64,000 bases of DNA from Candidatus Kurthia intestinigallinarum (GCF_003991225.1 NZ_JTFC01000026.1:186001-250000), one strand, 5' to 3'; positions 33,050 to 41,950 are shown, numbered from the stretch's first letter. Notes: generated by a model from the sequence alone, not told the origin. Made by a program: numbers and translations.

Positions 33050-33964
33050 ATGGCATTACATCCAGGTTCCGTTGACTATATCGAGGCACATAAAGGCGTA
33101 CAATATTACGAACAAACACCTGAAGAAGCACGCCGTGAGCGCGCACTCGCACCAAAATTTAGCGTGCAGGTTGCAGGTATTCAAACGATTGAGGATCGTG
33201 TAATCCCTGTACGTGACGGCGAAATTAATGTGCGAATTTATACACCTGAGGGCAAAGGTCCCTTCCCTGTCATTGTGTATTATCACGGGGGTGGATGGGT
33301 ATTTGGTAGCCCCGAATATGCAGATGGCGGGTGCCGCTATTTAACTGCTGCAACACAGGCAGTTGTTGTAAGCGTTGATTACCGCTTAGCACCAGAATAT
33401 CCTTTCCCTACACCTGTAAATGACGCCTATGATGCCCTTGTGTGGGTGCATGAGCATGCAGCGCAATTACATATTGACCAGGAGAATATTACCGTTAGCG
33501 GCGATAGTGCTGGTGGTAATTTGGCAGCAGTTGTTAGTGCATTAAGTGCCGATTATGATGGGCCACCGATTAAACAGCAGGCACTCATCTACCCAGTACT
33601 TGATACTGATTTCACTGTAGCAAGCTATAATACCTTTGGTGAAAACTATGGCTTAGATAAAGAAGGGATGATTTGGTTTACGGAGCAATATGTCGATGCT
33701 GTAAATCAGAAAAACTCACTCGTTGCACCACTTCAAGCGAAAAATTTTGCACAGCTACCACGTACACTATTAATTGCGGCACAATATGATGTGCTCGTAG
33801 ATGAAGGAATTCGTTATATTGACAATCTTCAGCGAGCTGGTGTACCGGCACAACGCATTGAGCTTGAAGGACTCATTCATAGCTACTTTAGTAAAATTGA
33901 ATTTTTCGATACTGAAACGAAAAAAACAGCCGAGCTAATTGCCAAATTTTTAACACCTTGTTAG
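33050..33964 (+). CDS. Alpha/beta hydrolase, hormone-sensitive-lipase-type esterase
   Basis: 304 residues. The oxyanion motif VYYHGGGWVFGS, the nucleophile serine in VSGDSAGGNLAAV, the acid in IAAQYDVLVDEG and the histidine in LEGLIHSYFS make a complete HSL-type triad. There is no signal peptide, so an intracellular carboxylesterase on short-chain esters is likely. RLAPEYPFPTPVNDAYDALV is also typical. Monocistronic, between its own promoter and terminator. Confidence 0.88.
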   Translation: MALHPGSVDYIEAHKGVQYYEQTPEEARRERALAPKFSVQVAGIQTIEDRVIPVRDGEINVRIYTPEGKGPFPVIVYYHGGGWVFGSPEYADGGCRYLTAATQAVVVSVDYRLAPEYPFPTPVNDAYDALVWVHEHAAQLHIDQENITVSGDSAGGNLAAVVSALSADYDGPPIKQQALIYPVLDTDFTVASYNTFGENYGLDKEGMIWFTEQYVDAVNQKNSLVAPLQAKNFAQLPRTLLIAAQYDVLVDEGIRYIDNLQRAGVPAQRIELEGLIHSYFSKIEFFDTETKKTAELIAKFLTPC

Positions 33965-33966
33965 TT

Positions 33967-33999
33967 AAAAGAGACCTGTATATATGCGGTCTCTTTTTT
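33967..33999 (+). terminator. Terminator of the esterase gene
   Basis: Stem AAAAGAGACC / GGTCTCTTTT followed by T. Confidence 0.85.
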
Positions 34000-34020
34000 A
34001 GTGCAATTCTCACATTTCAA

Positions 34021-34050
34021 TTGATATTGATTATCACTTTCATTTATAAT
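34021..34050 (+). promoter_or_regulatory. Promoter with Fur box for the ferrochelatase-like gene
   Basis: TTGATA (34021-34026), 18 bp, TATAAT (34045-34050). TGATATTGATTATCA (34022-34036) matches 14 of 15 positions of the 7-1-7 Fur box TGATAATNATTATCA and covers the -35 and half the spacer, a repressing position. Confidence 0.75.
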
Positions 34051-34082
34051 AGAAGAAATTTGTTAAAGGGGGAATTTTTTCT

Positions 34083-34973
34083 ATGTTAGGGATTTTGTTT
34101 TATGCTTACGGTGCGCCGCAATCAATTGATGATGTGCCCGCTTATTTTGAACACATTATCGGTCGTACACCACCCGCTCCCATGATGGAGAATGTTACAC
34201 AGCAGTTTAAAGATTTACAAACAGCGGACCCAATCACGCTGTACGCACCACGCATCGCAGAAGCACTTGAAACGGTACTCAACCAAGACGGCGCGAACAC
34301 GGTGCGTGTCTACAATGCCTATAAGCATACAGCACCATTTACCGATGATGCGATTCAAGCGGCACGTGCTGATGGCTGTACAGAGCTTTTAACGCTGACC
34401 GTCAATCCCATTTACTCTGCTTCAGGTGGCGGTAGCTTCCATGAAGAAGTAGCTGAAAAAGTAACAGATATGCCCGTTATACCACTGAAAAATTATTATG
34501 AAGCGGCATCCATTGTTGAAATGTATGCACGTCGTGTAAAAGCTGCCTATAATTTCTTACCACGTGAGGCAACGAAAAAAGTGTTTTATACTGTACATAG
34601 TCAAATTGTTGACCAAGAGCGTAATGCGCCATATGTTGCGGCTTTTGAAGCATTCGCGAAACTTGTATCCGAGAAGGCCGGTGTACCCGACTTTGAAGCG
34701 GTATATCGTAGCGGTCGTAAGGGCTGGTTAGACCCAGATGTGAAAGAGGCGATTCGCCGCGATACAGCTGCTGGCTTTGATGGCTTTGTGACATGTGAAT
34801 TATTATCGATTGTTCCAGATATGGAGTCTTTCTTTGAAATCGGACGTGACTGCAAAGTATTATGCGAGGAATTACAAGTTGCTTTCGTCCAAAGTGAATT
34901 CATCGGCGATAGTTTTGATGGTATCATGGCACTTGCCAATGAAATTAAACAGCTTCATTATGCAAAAATTTAG
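34083..34973 (+). CDS. Ferrochelatase family protein (HemH/CpfC-like), possibly a divergent paralogue
   Basis: 296 residues, no membrane segment. The start (GILFYAYGAPQSIDDVPAYF) and the two-domain layout match Firmicutes ferrochelatase, which inserts iron into coproporphyrin III. The catalytic histidine is in FYTVHSQIVDQ (SAHSLP in typical HemH) and the glutamate region is VPDMESFFEIGRDC. The motifs are thus recognisable but altered. A Fur-like box over the promoter implies expression under iron starvation, which is unexpected for a housekeeping ferrochelatase and suggests a second copy or another iron/porphyrin role. No other hem genes are adjacent. Confidence 0.75.
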   Translation: MLGILFYAYGAPQSIDDVPAYFEHIIGRTPPAPMMENVTQQFKDLQTADPITLYAPRIAEALETVLNQDGANTVRVYNAYKHTAPFTDDAIQAARADGCTELLTLTVNPIYSASGGGSFHEEVAEKVTDMPVIPLKNYYEAASIVEMYARRVKAAYNFLPREATKKVFYTVHSQIVDQERNAPYVAAFEAFAKLVSEKAGVPDFEAVYRSGRKGWLDPDVKEAIRRDTAAGFDGFVTCELLSIVPDMESFFEIGRDCKVLCEELQVAFVQSEFIGDSFDGIMALANEIKQLHYAKI

Positions 34974-35032
34974 ATATTTCAAATAATTAAGTGGTACAAT
35001 AAAGTGGAATTGATCGTAAAGGGGATTTTAAA

Positions 35033-35506
35033 ATGTCAAAAGATAAAACAAATGTCGAGAGCTTCGACCTAGATCACACAAAAGTGCAAGCGCCCTACGT
35101 ACGACTTGCTGGTACCAAAACGGGACAGCACGGCGATGTCGTAACGAAATACGACGTGCGCTTCAAGCAGCCAAATAAGGAACATATGGACATGCCTGCA
35201 CTCCACTCACTTGAGCATTTAACAGCTGACCGTATTCGCAATCATTCGGACCAAATTATCGATTGGTCGCCAATGGGCTGTCAAACAGGCTTTTATGTAT
35301 CACTCATTAACCACGATGATTATGAAGATGTATTAACAATTTTAGAAGCAACAATGAAAGATGTACTAGAAGCTGACAGTGTGCCTGCTTGTAATGAAGT
35401 TCAATGTGGCTGGGCAGCAAGCCATAGCTTAGAAGGCGCAAAACAATTAGCACAGCAATTTTTAGATAAACGCGATGAATGGACACAAGTATTTGCCACT
35501 GAATAA
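35033..35506 (+). CDS. luxS: S-ribosylhomocysteine lyase
   Basis: 157 residues, the same length as in Bacillus. Cleaves S-ribosylhomocysteine to homocysteine and the AI-2 precursor DPD. Metal ligands: the two histidines of [10 protein letters not shown] and the cysteine of [10 protein letters not shown]; the catalytic cysteine is in [17 protein letters not shown] precedes ATG 35033. Monocistronic, with a convergent flavin-reductase gene downstream. Confidence 0.97.
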   Translation: MSKDKTNVESFDLDHTKVQAPYVRLAGTKTGQHGDVVTKYDVRFKQPNKEHMDMPALHSLEHLTADRIRNHSDQIIDWSPMGCQTGFYVSLINHDDYEDVLTILEATMKDVLEADSVPACNEVQCGWAASHSLEGAKQLAQQFLDKRDEWTQVFATE

Positions 35507-35515
35507 CGAGCTATC

Positions 35516-35551
35516 AAAAAGCAGCACGCGCATAATCGCACGTGCTGCTTT
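35516..35551. terminator. Bidirectional terminator between luxS and the flavin reductase gene
   Basis: Stem AAAAGCAGCACG / CGTGCTGCTTTT with an imperfect inner part. Confidence 0.85.
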
Positions 35552-35554
35552 TAT

Positions 35555-36163
35555 TTATTTTGGACGTGCGCGTGTAAAAATATCGCCAAGCTTCGCATAA
35601 TGATTACCTGCTAAACGGCTCACGGCTTGAAGCCCATACTCATCGACATAGCCTTTTTCCACATCATAATATGCTTCCTCTATATGAAAGCGCTCGACTT
35701 TTACGATAAATAAATCAAATGTCGGATATTCATCAAGTGTGACCGCTTTTTCAAGCGTACATTCCATACGAAACGGTGCCTCTAAAATTCCTGGTACATC
35801 GATTACCTCACTAGCTACTTCCGTTAAATTCGTCCGCGCAAGCTCACTGTCATTATAGGCTAAACTAGCGGCCGTTTCATTGACCATATCTACATTTTGC
35901 TCACTCGTTAAATGCACGACTAATTGCTTTGTCGCATAAATATTACGAGCCGTATCTTTTGGTTGCCCGTCTTTTCGTTGTACGGATATAGAGATTAGCG
36001 GCGGATTGGCTGATACAATATTGAAATAGCTAAATGGTGCCGCATTAACAATTCCCTCTGATGATTTTGTTGTTACAAAAGCAATGGGACGCGGAATAAT
36101 GGCCCCTGTCATTAACTTATAATTTTCGCGTTCTGTACGCTCGTTTGGATTTATTGAAAGCAT
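35555..36163 (-). CDS. Flavin reductase-like (FMN-binding) protein
   Basis: 202 residues, split-barrel flavin-binding fold. GAIIPRPIAFVTTKSSEGIV, NAAPFSYFNIVSANPPLISI and KDTARNIYATKQLVVHL are the typical motifs of this DIM6/NTAB family. It could supply reduced flavin to a monooxygenase; no partner is nearby. AAAGGAG precedes ATG 36163. Its promoter region is short (about 70 bp to the next terminator). Confidence 0.85.
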   Translation of the reverse strand: MLSINPNERTERENYKLMTGAIIPRPIAFVTTKSSEGIVNAAPFSYFNIVSANPPLISISVQRKDGQPKDTARNIYATKQLVVHLTSEQNVDMVNETAASLAYNDSELARTNLTEVASEVIDVPGILEAPFRMECTLEKAVTLDEYPTFDLFIVKVERFHIEEAYYDVEKGYVDEYGLQAVSRLAGNHYAKLGDIFTRARPK

Positions 36164-36189
36164 ATCATCACTCCTTTATGTCAGCATAA

Positions 36190-36228
36190 CAAAAAAGAAG
36201 AGAGACAGCTATTTAGTTGTCCCTCTTC
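36190..36228 (-). terminator. Terminator of the acyl-CoA ligase gene
   Basis: Arms GAAGAGAGACA (36197-36207) and TGTCCCTCTTC (36218-36228), with T6 on the minus strand. Confidence 0.8.
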
Positions 36229-36235
36229 ATAATTT

Positions 36236-37762
36236 TTAAGATAGTTTTTGTAGTTCGCGGCGCAAGATTTTACCGGTTGCATTTTTCGGTAGCTCTTCTA
36301 AAAAGGCAACGCGACGTGGCACTTTATATTTTGCTAAATGCTCACGGCAATATGCGATTACTTCTTCTTCCGTCAAAGCATCCTCTGTTTTCACAACATA
36401 CGCCATCACAATCTCTCCTTGCTCTGGGTCCGGCATCCCGACCGCAGCAGCCTCGGCGATTGCTAGATGCTCATATAATACCTCTTCTACTTCTCGTGGG
36501 TAAACATTGTACCCACCGACAATAATCACTTCTTTTTTGCGGTCGACAATGTAGAAATAGCCTTCTTCATCACGACGCGCAAGATCGCCCGTATGGAGCC
36601 ATCCATCTTTTAGGGCCGCAGCTGTTGCATCTGGCATTTTATAATACCCTTTCATGACATTTGGTCCCTTCACGACAAGCTCCCCAACTTGTCCGACCGG
36701 TACATCATGACCATCTGGGTCCACAACACGATTTTCGACATTGACGATTGATAGACCAATTGAACCTGCTTTATTTGGTCGGTCAATTGGATTGAAGCAC
36801 GTCACCGGAGAGGCTTCTGATAAGCCATAGCCTTCACGAATCTTCACATCATATTTCGCTTCAAAATCATGTAATAATGCGACTGGTAGTGATGACCCGC
36901 CTGAAATCCATAAACGAACACTTTGCATATCTTCCTTGGTCGCACCAGGGAATTGATATAAGAAATTAAACATCGTTGGCACGCCAGCAAACATTGTCGC
37001 ATTATATTTTTTAATAATACGCGTCACTTCTGCTGGGCTAAACTGTGGCACAATAAGCAATGTCCCACCTTGAATAAGCGGTGCATTTAATGCCACTGTT
37101 AAGCAAAATACGTGGAACATCGGCAGTGTCGTTACAACGCGATCATCATGACGAATATCTAAATATTTCCCAACATCACTTGCGTTAGCATATAAATTAT
37201 CATGCGTTAGCATCACACCTTTTGGCTTTCCTGTCGTGCCGGATGTGTATAAAATAATTGCCGTATCGTCACCGACTGTCTCGATATCTTCTAGTGGATG
37301 CGTTTGTTGCATAAATGACATAAACGGAATAAACTTTTCAGCCACTGGACTCGTCGCCCAGCTCGTATCCGGTGTTGTTTCACAAATGATATATGTTTCC
37401 GTATGCGTGCTATTCTCTAATTTTTCAATAACTGGCACGACACGGTCTAATGCAACAACCACACGTACATCGCCATCATTTAAAATGTATGAAATCTCAT
37501 CCGCTGTGTAGATGGGATTAATCGGAATGACGGTAATGCCTGCACGGAATGCCCCATATAACGCCACGATATAATGCGGTGAATTCCCTAATAATAGCGC
37601 TATATGGTCCCCTTTTTGTAAACCTAGATGCTGAAGTCCTGCTGCAAAACGACTAATCTGTGCATCAAGCTCTTGATACGTCGTTCCTTGGTCCATAAAA
37701 ACATACGCATGTTTATCCGCACACTCGCGGGCTGTTTCCGTAAAACGCGTTGATAAATTCAT
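36236..37762 (-). CDS. Long-chain fatty acid-CoA ligase (LcfB/FadD-like)
   Basis: 508 residues, adenylate-forming enzyme. The AMP/ATP motif ILYTSGTTGKPKGVMLTH, LPMFHVF, GYGLSEASPV, the WLHTGDLARRDEEGYFYIVD hinge and the catalytic lysine in LPKNATGKILRREL are all present. It activates fatty acids for beta-oxidation or lipid use and is nearest to Bacillus LcfB (YhfL) in length and layout. ATG 37762 follows AAGGGGG. The promoter carries a FadR-like palindrome (37777-37808), which agrees with a fatty-acid degradation role. Confidence 0.88.
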   Translation of the reverse strand: MNLSTRFTETARECADKHAYVFMDQGTTYQELDAQISRFAAGLQHLGLQKGDHIALLLGNSPHYIVALYGAFRAGITVIPINPIYTADEISYILNDGDVRVVVALDRVVPVIEKLENSTHTETYIICETTPDTSWATSPVAEKFIPFMSFMQQTHPLEDIETVGDDTAIILYTSGTTGKPKGVMLTHDNLYANASDVGKYLDIRHDDRVVTTLPMFHVFCLTVALNAPLIQGGTLLIVPQFSPAEVTRIIKKYNATMFAGVPTMFNFLYQFPGATKEDMQSVRLWISGGSSLPVALLHDFEAKYDVKIREGYGLSEASPVTCFNPIDRPNKAGSIGLSIVNVENRVVDPDGHDVPVGQVGELVVKGPNVMKGYYKMPDATAAALKDGWLHTGDLARRDEEGYFYIVDRKKEVIIVGGYNVYPREVEEVLYEHLAIAEAAAVGMPDPEQGEIVMAYVVKTEDALTEEEVIAYCREHLAKYKVPRRVAFLEELPKNATGKILRRELQKLS

Positions 37763-37776
37763 GTTTGTTCCCCCTT

Positions 37777-37812
37777 ATATGGAATGAATGGCTATTCACA
37801 TTCCATATTATA
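37777..37812 (-). promoter_or_regulatory. Acyl-CoA ligase promoter with FadR-like operator
   Basis: Perfect palindrome ATATGGAATG (37777-37786) / CATTCCATAT (37799-37808). Its centre TGAATGGCTATTCA (37785-37798) matches 13 of 14 positions of the first part of the Bacillus FadR consensus TGAATGAMTANTCATTCA. A -10 TATAAT lies at 37812-37807 on the minus strand, so the operator covers the start site. Confidence 0.6.
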
Positions 37813-37880
37813 ATCCAATTTACTAAAAAAGGAAAACAAAAAATATGTATTAAAGAGAATTTTTTTGATTATAAAAGAAA

Positions 37881-37917
37881 AAAACGAGAAATGCATAAAA
37901 TGCAGTCCTCGTTTTTT
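37881..37917 (-). terminator. Terminator of the dinB-rnz transcript
   Basis: Arms AAAACGAG (37881-37888) and CTCGTTTT (37908-37915) with an inner TGCA / TGCA pair. Confidence 0.7.
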
Positions 37918-37918
37918 A

Positions 37919-38857
37919 TTATTTTTCAATTAACTGACGTTGATGCCATTCAAACGTGCGAAAGTCCGATACTAAGTATGTTTTTTCATGGATAGCACGC
38001 GCTTCTTTCGTCATGCGCGCTAAATCCTTCGCTAAGAAACGGGCGCTTAAATGATTTAACAGCAAGGTACCAACACCTGCTTGCTGCGCAACCGTTGCCG
38101 CCTCTATATTCGTCGAATGACCATATTGGCGTGCAAGCTTTGCTGTCGCATGGTCAAATGTCGATTCATGCACCAAGACATCCGCTTGCTGTGCTAATGC
38201 TAATGCATTGTCACATTGGCGTGTGTCGCCTAAAATGGTCACAATAAAGCCTGGCTGCGGCTCGCTTAAAACATCGACACTACGAACAGCGGTCCCGTCT
38301 TCTAGTACAATGTCTTGCCCAGCTTTTAAGCGGCCAAGTAGCGGCCCCTTTGGGACACCAAGTGCAGTTGCTTTTTTAATATCTAGTGCCCCTGCTAACG
38401 GCTTTTGCTCGATACGGTAGCCGAAGCAAGGGACTACGTGCTGTAGTGGCATCGCACGTACGATAAATTGCTCGTTTTCAAACACAATACCTTCCTCTAC
38501 TTCAACAAATTCAAGCGGATAGGTTAAATGCGTGCCTGTGACATCATTTGTCATCTCTACCCATTCTTTCAATCCTTTTGGCCCGTAAATCGTTAGCGGT
38601 GTATCACCACCTAAGAAAGAGCGCGAGCCGATAAATCCTGGCAACCCATAAATATGGTCGCCATGTAAATGCGTCACAAAAATCTTATCAATTTTACGTG
38701 GCTTAATGGTCGTTTCTAAAATTTGATGCTGGGTTGCTTCGCCACAATCAAATAACCATATCGTTCCTAGTTCATCTAATAATTTCATAACGAGCGCACT
38801 TGTCTTACGCTCCTTTGAGGGCATTCCTGCACCTGTCCCTAAAAATTGTAGTTGCAT
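37919..38857 (-). CDS. rnz: Ribonuclease Z
   Basis: 312 residues. tRNA 3'-end endonuclease of the metallo-beta-lactamase fold. LQFLGTGAGMPSKERKTSAL, the metal motif FVTHLHGDHIYGLPG, ILGDTRQCDNA, LVHESTF and GHSTNIEAA are diagnostic. The exosite (FGYRIEQKPLAGALDIKKAT) is present, so this is the short RNase Z. ATG 38857 is preceded by AGGAACG. It lies 8 nt downstream of dinB and is likely co-transcribed with it. Confidence 0.95.
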   Translation of the reverse strand: MQLQFLGTGAGMPSKERKTSALVMKLLDELGTIWLFDCGEATQHQILETTIKPRKIDKIFVTHLHGDHIYGLPGFIGSRSFLGGDTPLTIYGPKGLKEWVEMTNDVTGTHLTYPLEFVEVEEGIVFENEQFIVRAMPLQHVVPCFGYRIEQKPLAGALDIKKATALGVPKGPLLGRLKAGQDIVLEDGTAVRSVDVLSEPQPGFIVTILGDTRQCDNALALAQQADVLVHESTFDHATAKLARQYGHSTNIEAATVAQQAGVGTLLLNHLSARFLAKDLARMTKEARAIHEKTYLVSDFRTFEWHQRQLIEK

Positions 38858-38865
38858 TGTCGTTC

Positions 38866-40092
38866 CTACTTTCTATGATCATCTAAAAAATCTTTTGAAA
38901 AACTCGTTGGTGCATCATATGTCGATTTTTTCACACGTACACCACGCACAATAATATCTTGTCCAAATTTATCGCGTAATTCATTCATAATATTCATAAC
39001 TGGCTCATCTCGCACATGGTCCGTAAATGTAAATAAATCGAGCTGTTCCATACGTTGCTGACGATTCTCGACCTGGCTAATACTGACGCCAACTAATCGT
39101 AGCGGCGCACCATTCCAGTGCTTGGTCGCGAGCTCTTTCGCCTCACGTGCAATATCATGCTGCTCATAAATTGCATTGACGAGCGTCTTACTACGTGTCG
39201 TCTGCTTCCAATCGGCGCTACGAAGCTGAATGGATATGGTTTTCCCTGCAAGATTTTTTGCTTGTAGGCGATTGGCTACACGCTGTGATAGCTGTGAAAT
39301 CACGTCATTTAGCTTGCGCTCAGACAAAATATTTTCTGAAAGTGTTGTCGAATTACCAACAGATTTCGTATCATATATCGAAGTTGGGTCAACTGCACGA
39401 TTGTCGATACCATATGCCTTTTCACGCATCCGTACACCATTTTTTCCAAACCAAGCACGCATATCTACTTCACTCGTAGCCGCTAAATCCCCAATTGTTT
39501 TAATATTGTGTGCCGCGAGCTTTTCTGCTGTACGCTTGCCAACGCCATGCATTTCAATAACTGGCTTAGGCCATAAAACAGCTTCAACTTGACGCTTTCG
39601 AAGTACGGTAATGCCCATCGGCTTTTTCATATCGGATGCCATTTTTGCTAAAAATTTATTTGGCGCAATGCCAATTGAACACGGCAAATCAAGCTCCTTT
39701 TTCAAGCGCTGTTGAATGTCCTCAGCAAGATTTAACGCATCTGCTCCGTGGACAATCGCCGTCACATCCATATAGCCTTCATCAATCGATACCGGCTCTA
39801 CCAAATCCGTATACTCCCGTAGTATCGTAAACATCGCATTCGATGCGGCGCGGTACCGCTCAAAATTAGGCTTTAGCATAATCAATTCCGAGCATTGCTT
39901 ACGCGCTTCTGTTACGCGCATCGTCGTATAAACCCCTCGTGCACGCGCTTCATAGGAACATGTCACAACAACTCCTCGCCGCTCTTTTGGGTCACCACCA
40001 ACTGCAATCGGTTTGCCTTTTAGCGCTGGATTAATTGCTTGTTCAACCGATGCATAAAAACAGTTCATATCAATATGGAATAAAATGGCCAT
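38866..40092 (-). CDS. dinB: DNA polymerase IV
   Basis: 408 residues, Y-family translesion polymerase. Catalytic acidic residues are in LFHIDMNCFYASVEQ and EPVSIDEGYMDVT; PCSIGIAPNKFLAKMAS and the helix-hairpin-helix MHGVGKRTAEKLAAH follow. A beta-clamp motif QLDLF lies near residue 353. ATG 40092 follows GGGAGG; the longer reading from 40209 overlaps the AraC gene and is rejected. A LexA-type box lies between promoter and start, so SOS induction is expected. It is upstream of rnz. Confidence 0.95.
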   Translation of the reverse strand: MAILFHIDMNCFYASVEQAINPALKGKPIAVGGDPKERRGVVVTCSYEARARGVYTTMRVTEARKQCSELIMLKPNFERYRAASNAMFTILREYTDLVEPVSIDEGYMDVTAIVHGADALNLAEDIQQRLKKELDLPCSIGIAPNKFLAKMASDMKKPMGITVLRKRQVEAVLWPKPVIEMHGVGKRTAEKLAAHNIKTIGDLAATSEVDMRAWFGKNGVRMREKAYGIDNRAVDPTSIYDTKSVGNSTTLSENILSERKLNDVISQLSQRVANRLQAKNLAGKTISIQLRSADWKQTTRSKTLVNAIYEQHDIAREAKELATKHWNGAPLRLVGVSISQVENRQQRMEQLDLFTFTDHVRDEPVMNIMNELRDKFGQDIIVRGVRVKKSTYDAPTSFSKDFLDDHRK

Positions 40093-40104
40093 AGAGATTC
40101 CTCC

Positions 40105-40134
40105 CGAACTTTTGTTCTTATTTTTATTATAACA
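40105..40134 (-). promoter_or_regulatory. dinB promoter and LexA box
   Basis: CGAACTTTTGTTCT (40105-40118) holds the LexA core CGAACNNNNGTTC of Gram-positive SOS boxes. On the minus strand the extended -10 TGTTATAAT (40134-40126) ends 7 bp before it, so the box covers the start site. Confidence 0.75.
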
Positions 40135-40957
40135 TTTGAAACTGCTTCGGTGTAATATCATATGCTTCTTTGAATTTTTGAATAAAATAGCTTGCACTTG
40201 AAAAACCAATTTCTAGTGCAATATCCGTTACGGCTTCATCTGTATGCTGCAGTAATTCCCTACTTTTCTCTAAACGATACTTTAAAATATATTGAAAAGG
40301 AGTCATCTGAAGCGATTTCTTGAAGAGACGAATCGTTTCACTAGTGCTTAAATACACGACGCCCGCAAGTTCATCAAGCGTTAGCTTCTCCGTATAATGG
40401 ATATGAATATACGCTAGTAGTTCTTTTAAGCGCTCATCAAATGCCGGCTTTGTCACGCCTTTTTCAGCATGTGTACAGAGCAAATGAGCGACTTTAACAA
40501 AATCATCGTAAATGGTAAATTCATCGTCGCTCGCCATTGCATGTGCGATGATGGCTAAACATTCCTGTTGCCATCCATCATCTGTTAGTAATACATATCC
40601 ATGCTTTGGCCCACGTTGTTCAAAGCATTGACGTAAAAAACGCGGCAATAAATCTGGTTGAATATTCCAACAGCGGTATCTCGCGTCGTCCGTTAGCGCA
40701 TACGCTTCATGCACAACGCCTGAATGAATCCACAAACCTTGACCCGCTTCAATCGTATGTACATCTCCTTGAACATGCATTTCGACACTGCCCGCTTCAA
40801 CAATTTGCATTTGCCATTCATCATGCCAATGAAGTGGTATATAGCCTACGCTATTTGCGACAATCAACGTATTATAAACAATCGATGGAAATTCTGGGTT
40901 GTCATACAGTACTTGTTCCTGACCGAAAGGATTAATCGGAATATTACGTCGTTGCAT
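40127..40957 (-). CDS. AraC-family transcriptional regulator with cupin sensor
   Basis: 276 residues. An N-terminal cupin (YIPLHWHDEWQMQIVEAGSV, WIHSGVVHEAY) binds a small ligand; a C-terminal pair of helix-turn-helices (LTLDELAGVVYLSTSETIRL and DIALEIGFSSASYFIQKFKE, ending TPKQF) binds DNA. It is divergent from a DMT transporter across 102 bp that hold two 12-bp direct repeats, so it likely controls that exporter and itself. An in-frame GTG at 40966 overlaps the GAGGTG site, so ATG 40957 is chosen. Ligand unknown. Confidence 0.88.
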   Translation of the reverse strand: MQRRNIPINPFGQEQVLYDNPEFPSIVYNTLIVANSVGYIPLHWHDEWQMQIVEAGSVEMHVQGDVHTIEAGQGLWIHSGVVHEAYALTDDARYRCWNIQPDLLPRFLRQCFEQRGPKHGYVLLTDDGWQQECLAIIAHAMASDDEFTIYDDFVKVAHLLCTHAEKGVTKPAFDERLKELLAYIHIHYTEKLTLDELAGVVYLSTSETIRLFKKSLQMTPFQYILKYRLEKSRELLQHTDEAVTDIALEIGFSSASYFIQKFKEAYDITPKQFQML

Positions 40958-40970
40958 GTTGCTCACCTCA

Positions 40971-41045
40971 ATATCTTGATAGTTTTTGCGGATAAACCGC
41001 TATTTTTTCCGTTATCATTCCATTATAGTCGATATATCTTGATAG
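40971..41045. promoter_or_regulatory. Two exact 12-bp direct repeats between araC-type gene and exporter
   Basis: ATATCTTGATAG occurs at 40971-40982 and again at 41034-41045, 63 bp (six helical turns) apart, each next to one gene start. Between them lies GCGG(ATAAA)CCGC (40988-41000). Direct repeats are what AraC-type proteins bind. Confidence 0.6.
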
Positions 41046-41059
41046 AAATAGGTGATAAT

Positions 41060-41950
41060 GTGAGGAATCAACGATTTCTTGGTATCGTACTCGCGCTAAT
41101 CGGCGCAAGCTTATGGGGATTAAATGGTACGGTGTCACAATATTTATTTCAGCATCAGCATGTCGATGTCAACTGGTTTGTGACCGCCCGCTTACTCGGG
41201 GCAGGTGTTATTTTACTCGGTTTACAATTAATTCGTAAAAAGCCGATTATGGCGGTTTGGCATTATAAGAAATTCGCGCTTCATTTAGTATTTTTTAGTA
41301 TCGTTGGTATGCTTGGTGTGCAATATTCCTATATGGCGGCAATTGCGTACGGTAACTCTGCTGTCGCAACGCTACTACAATATACGGCACCCGTTTTTAT
41401 TATCTTGTATTTAATTTTTTCTCGTCAGCAACCTTTTTTACGTATGGATGTTCTGATGATTATCGCTACACTTGTTGGCACATGGCTTTTGTTAACAGGT
41501 GGCTCTCTCGCTAATTTTTCGGTGCCGATGTCAGCCATTATTTGGGGCCTTATCTCGGCTGTAACGTTAGCATTTTATACACTGTATGCAAAAACGCTAC
41601 TCGCGCATTTTTCAGCGCTTGTCGTTATCGGTTGGGCAATGCTCATTGCCGGCATTGGTATGAACTTTATTCATCCGATTTGGGCGGTCGGCACGATCGA
41701 TTTTACATGGCAAACCAATATTGGCCTGTTCTTTACTATCTTCTTTGGTACAGCCATCGCATTTTGGTTTTTCTTCCAAAGCGTTGGATACTTATCGGCT
41801 AAAGAATCTACCTTACTCGGTACAGTAGAACCATTAATGGCGATTTTTAGTAGTATTATTTGGCTTGGTCTCGCATTTTCCGGTCTACAAATGCTCGGTG
41901 CGGCTTTAATTCTTGGCATTGTATTAATTATTTCATTAATGTCCAAATAA
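41060..41950 (+). CDS. DMT/EamA family exporter
   Basis: 296 residues, ten membrane segments in two EamA repeats (FLGIVLALIGASLWGLNGTV and PMSAIIWGLISAVTLAFYTL). GTVEPLMAIFSSIIWLG near the end is typical. It starts at GTG 41060, 6-7 nt after AGGTGAT; the long upstream reading belongs to another frame over the regulator. Its divergent AraC-type neighbour probably switches it on in the presence of the exported compound, which is unknown. No clear terminator follows. Confidence 0.82.
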   Translation: MRNQRFLGIVLALIGASLWGLNGTVSQYLFQHQHVDVNWFVTARLLGAGVILLGLQLIRKKPIMAVWHYKKFALHLVFFSIVGMLGVQYSYMAAIAYGNSAVATLLQYTAPVFIILYLIFSRQQPFLRMDVLMIIATLVGTWLLLTGGSLANFSVPMSAIIWGLISAVTLAFYTLYAKTLLAHFSALVVIGWAMLIAGIGMNFIHPIWAVGTIDFTWQTNIGLFFTIFFGTAIAFWFFFQSVGYLSAKESTLLGTVEPLMAIFSSIIWLGLAFSGLQMLGAALILGIVLIISLMSK

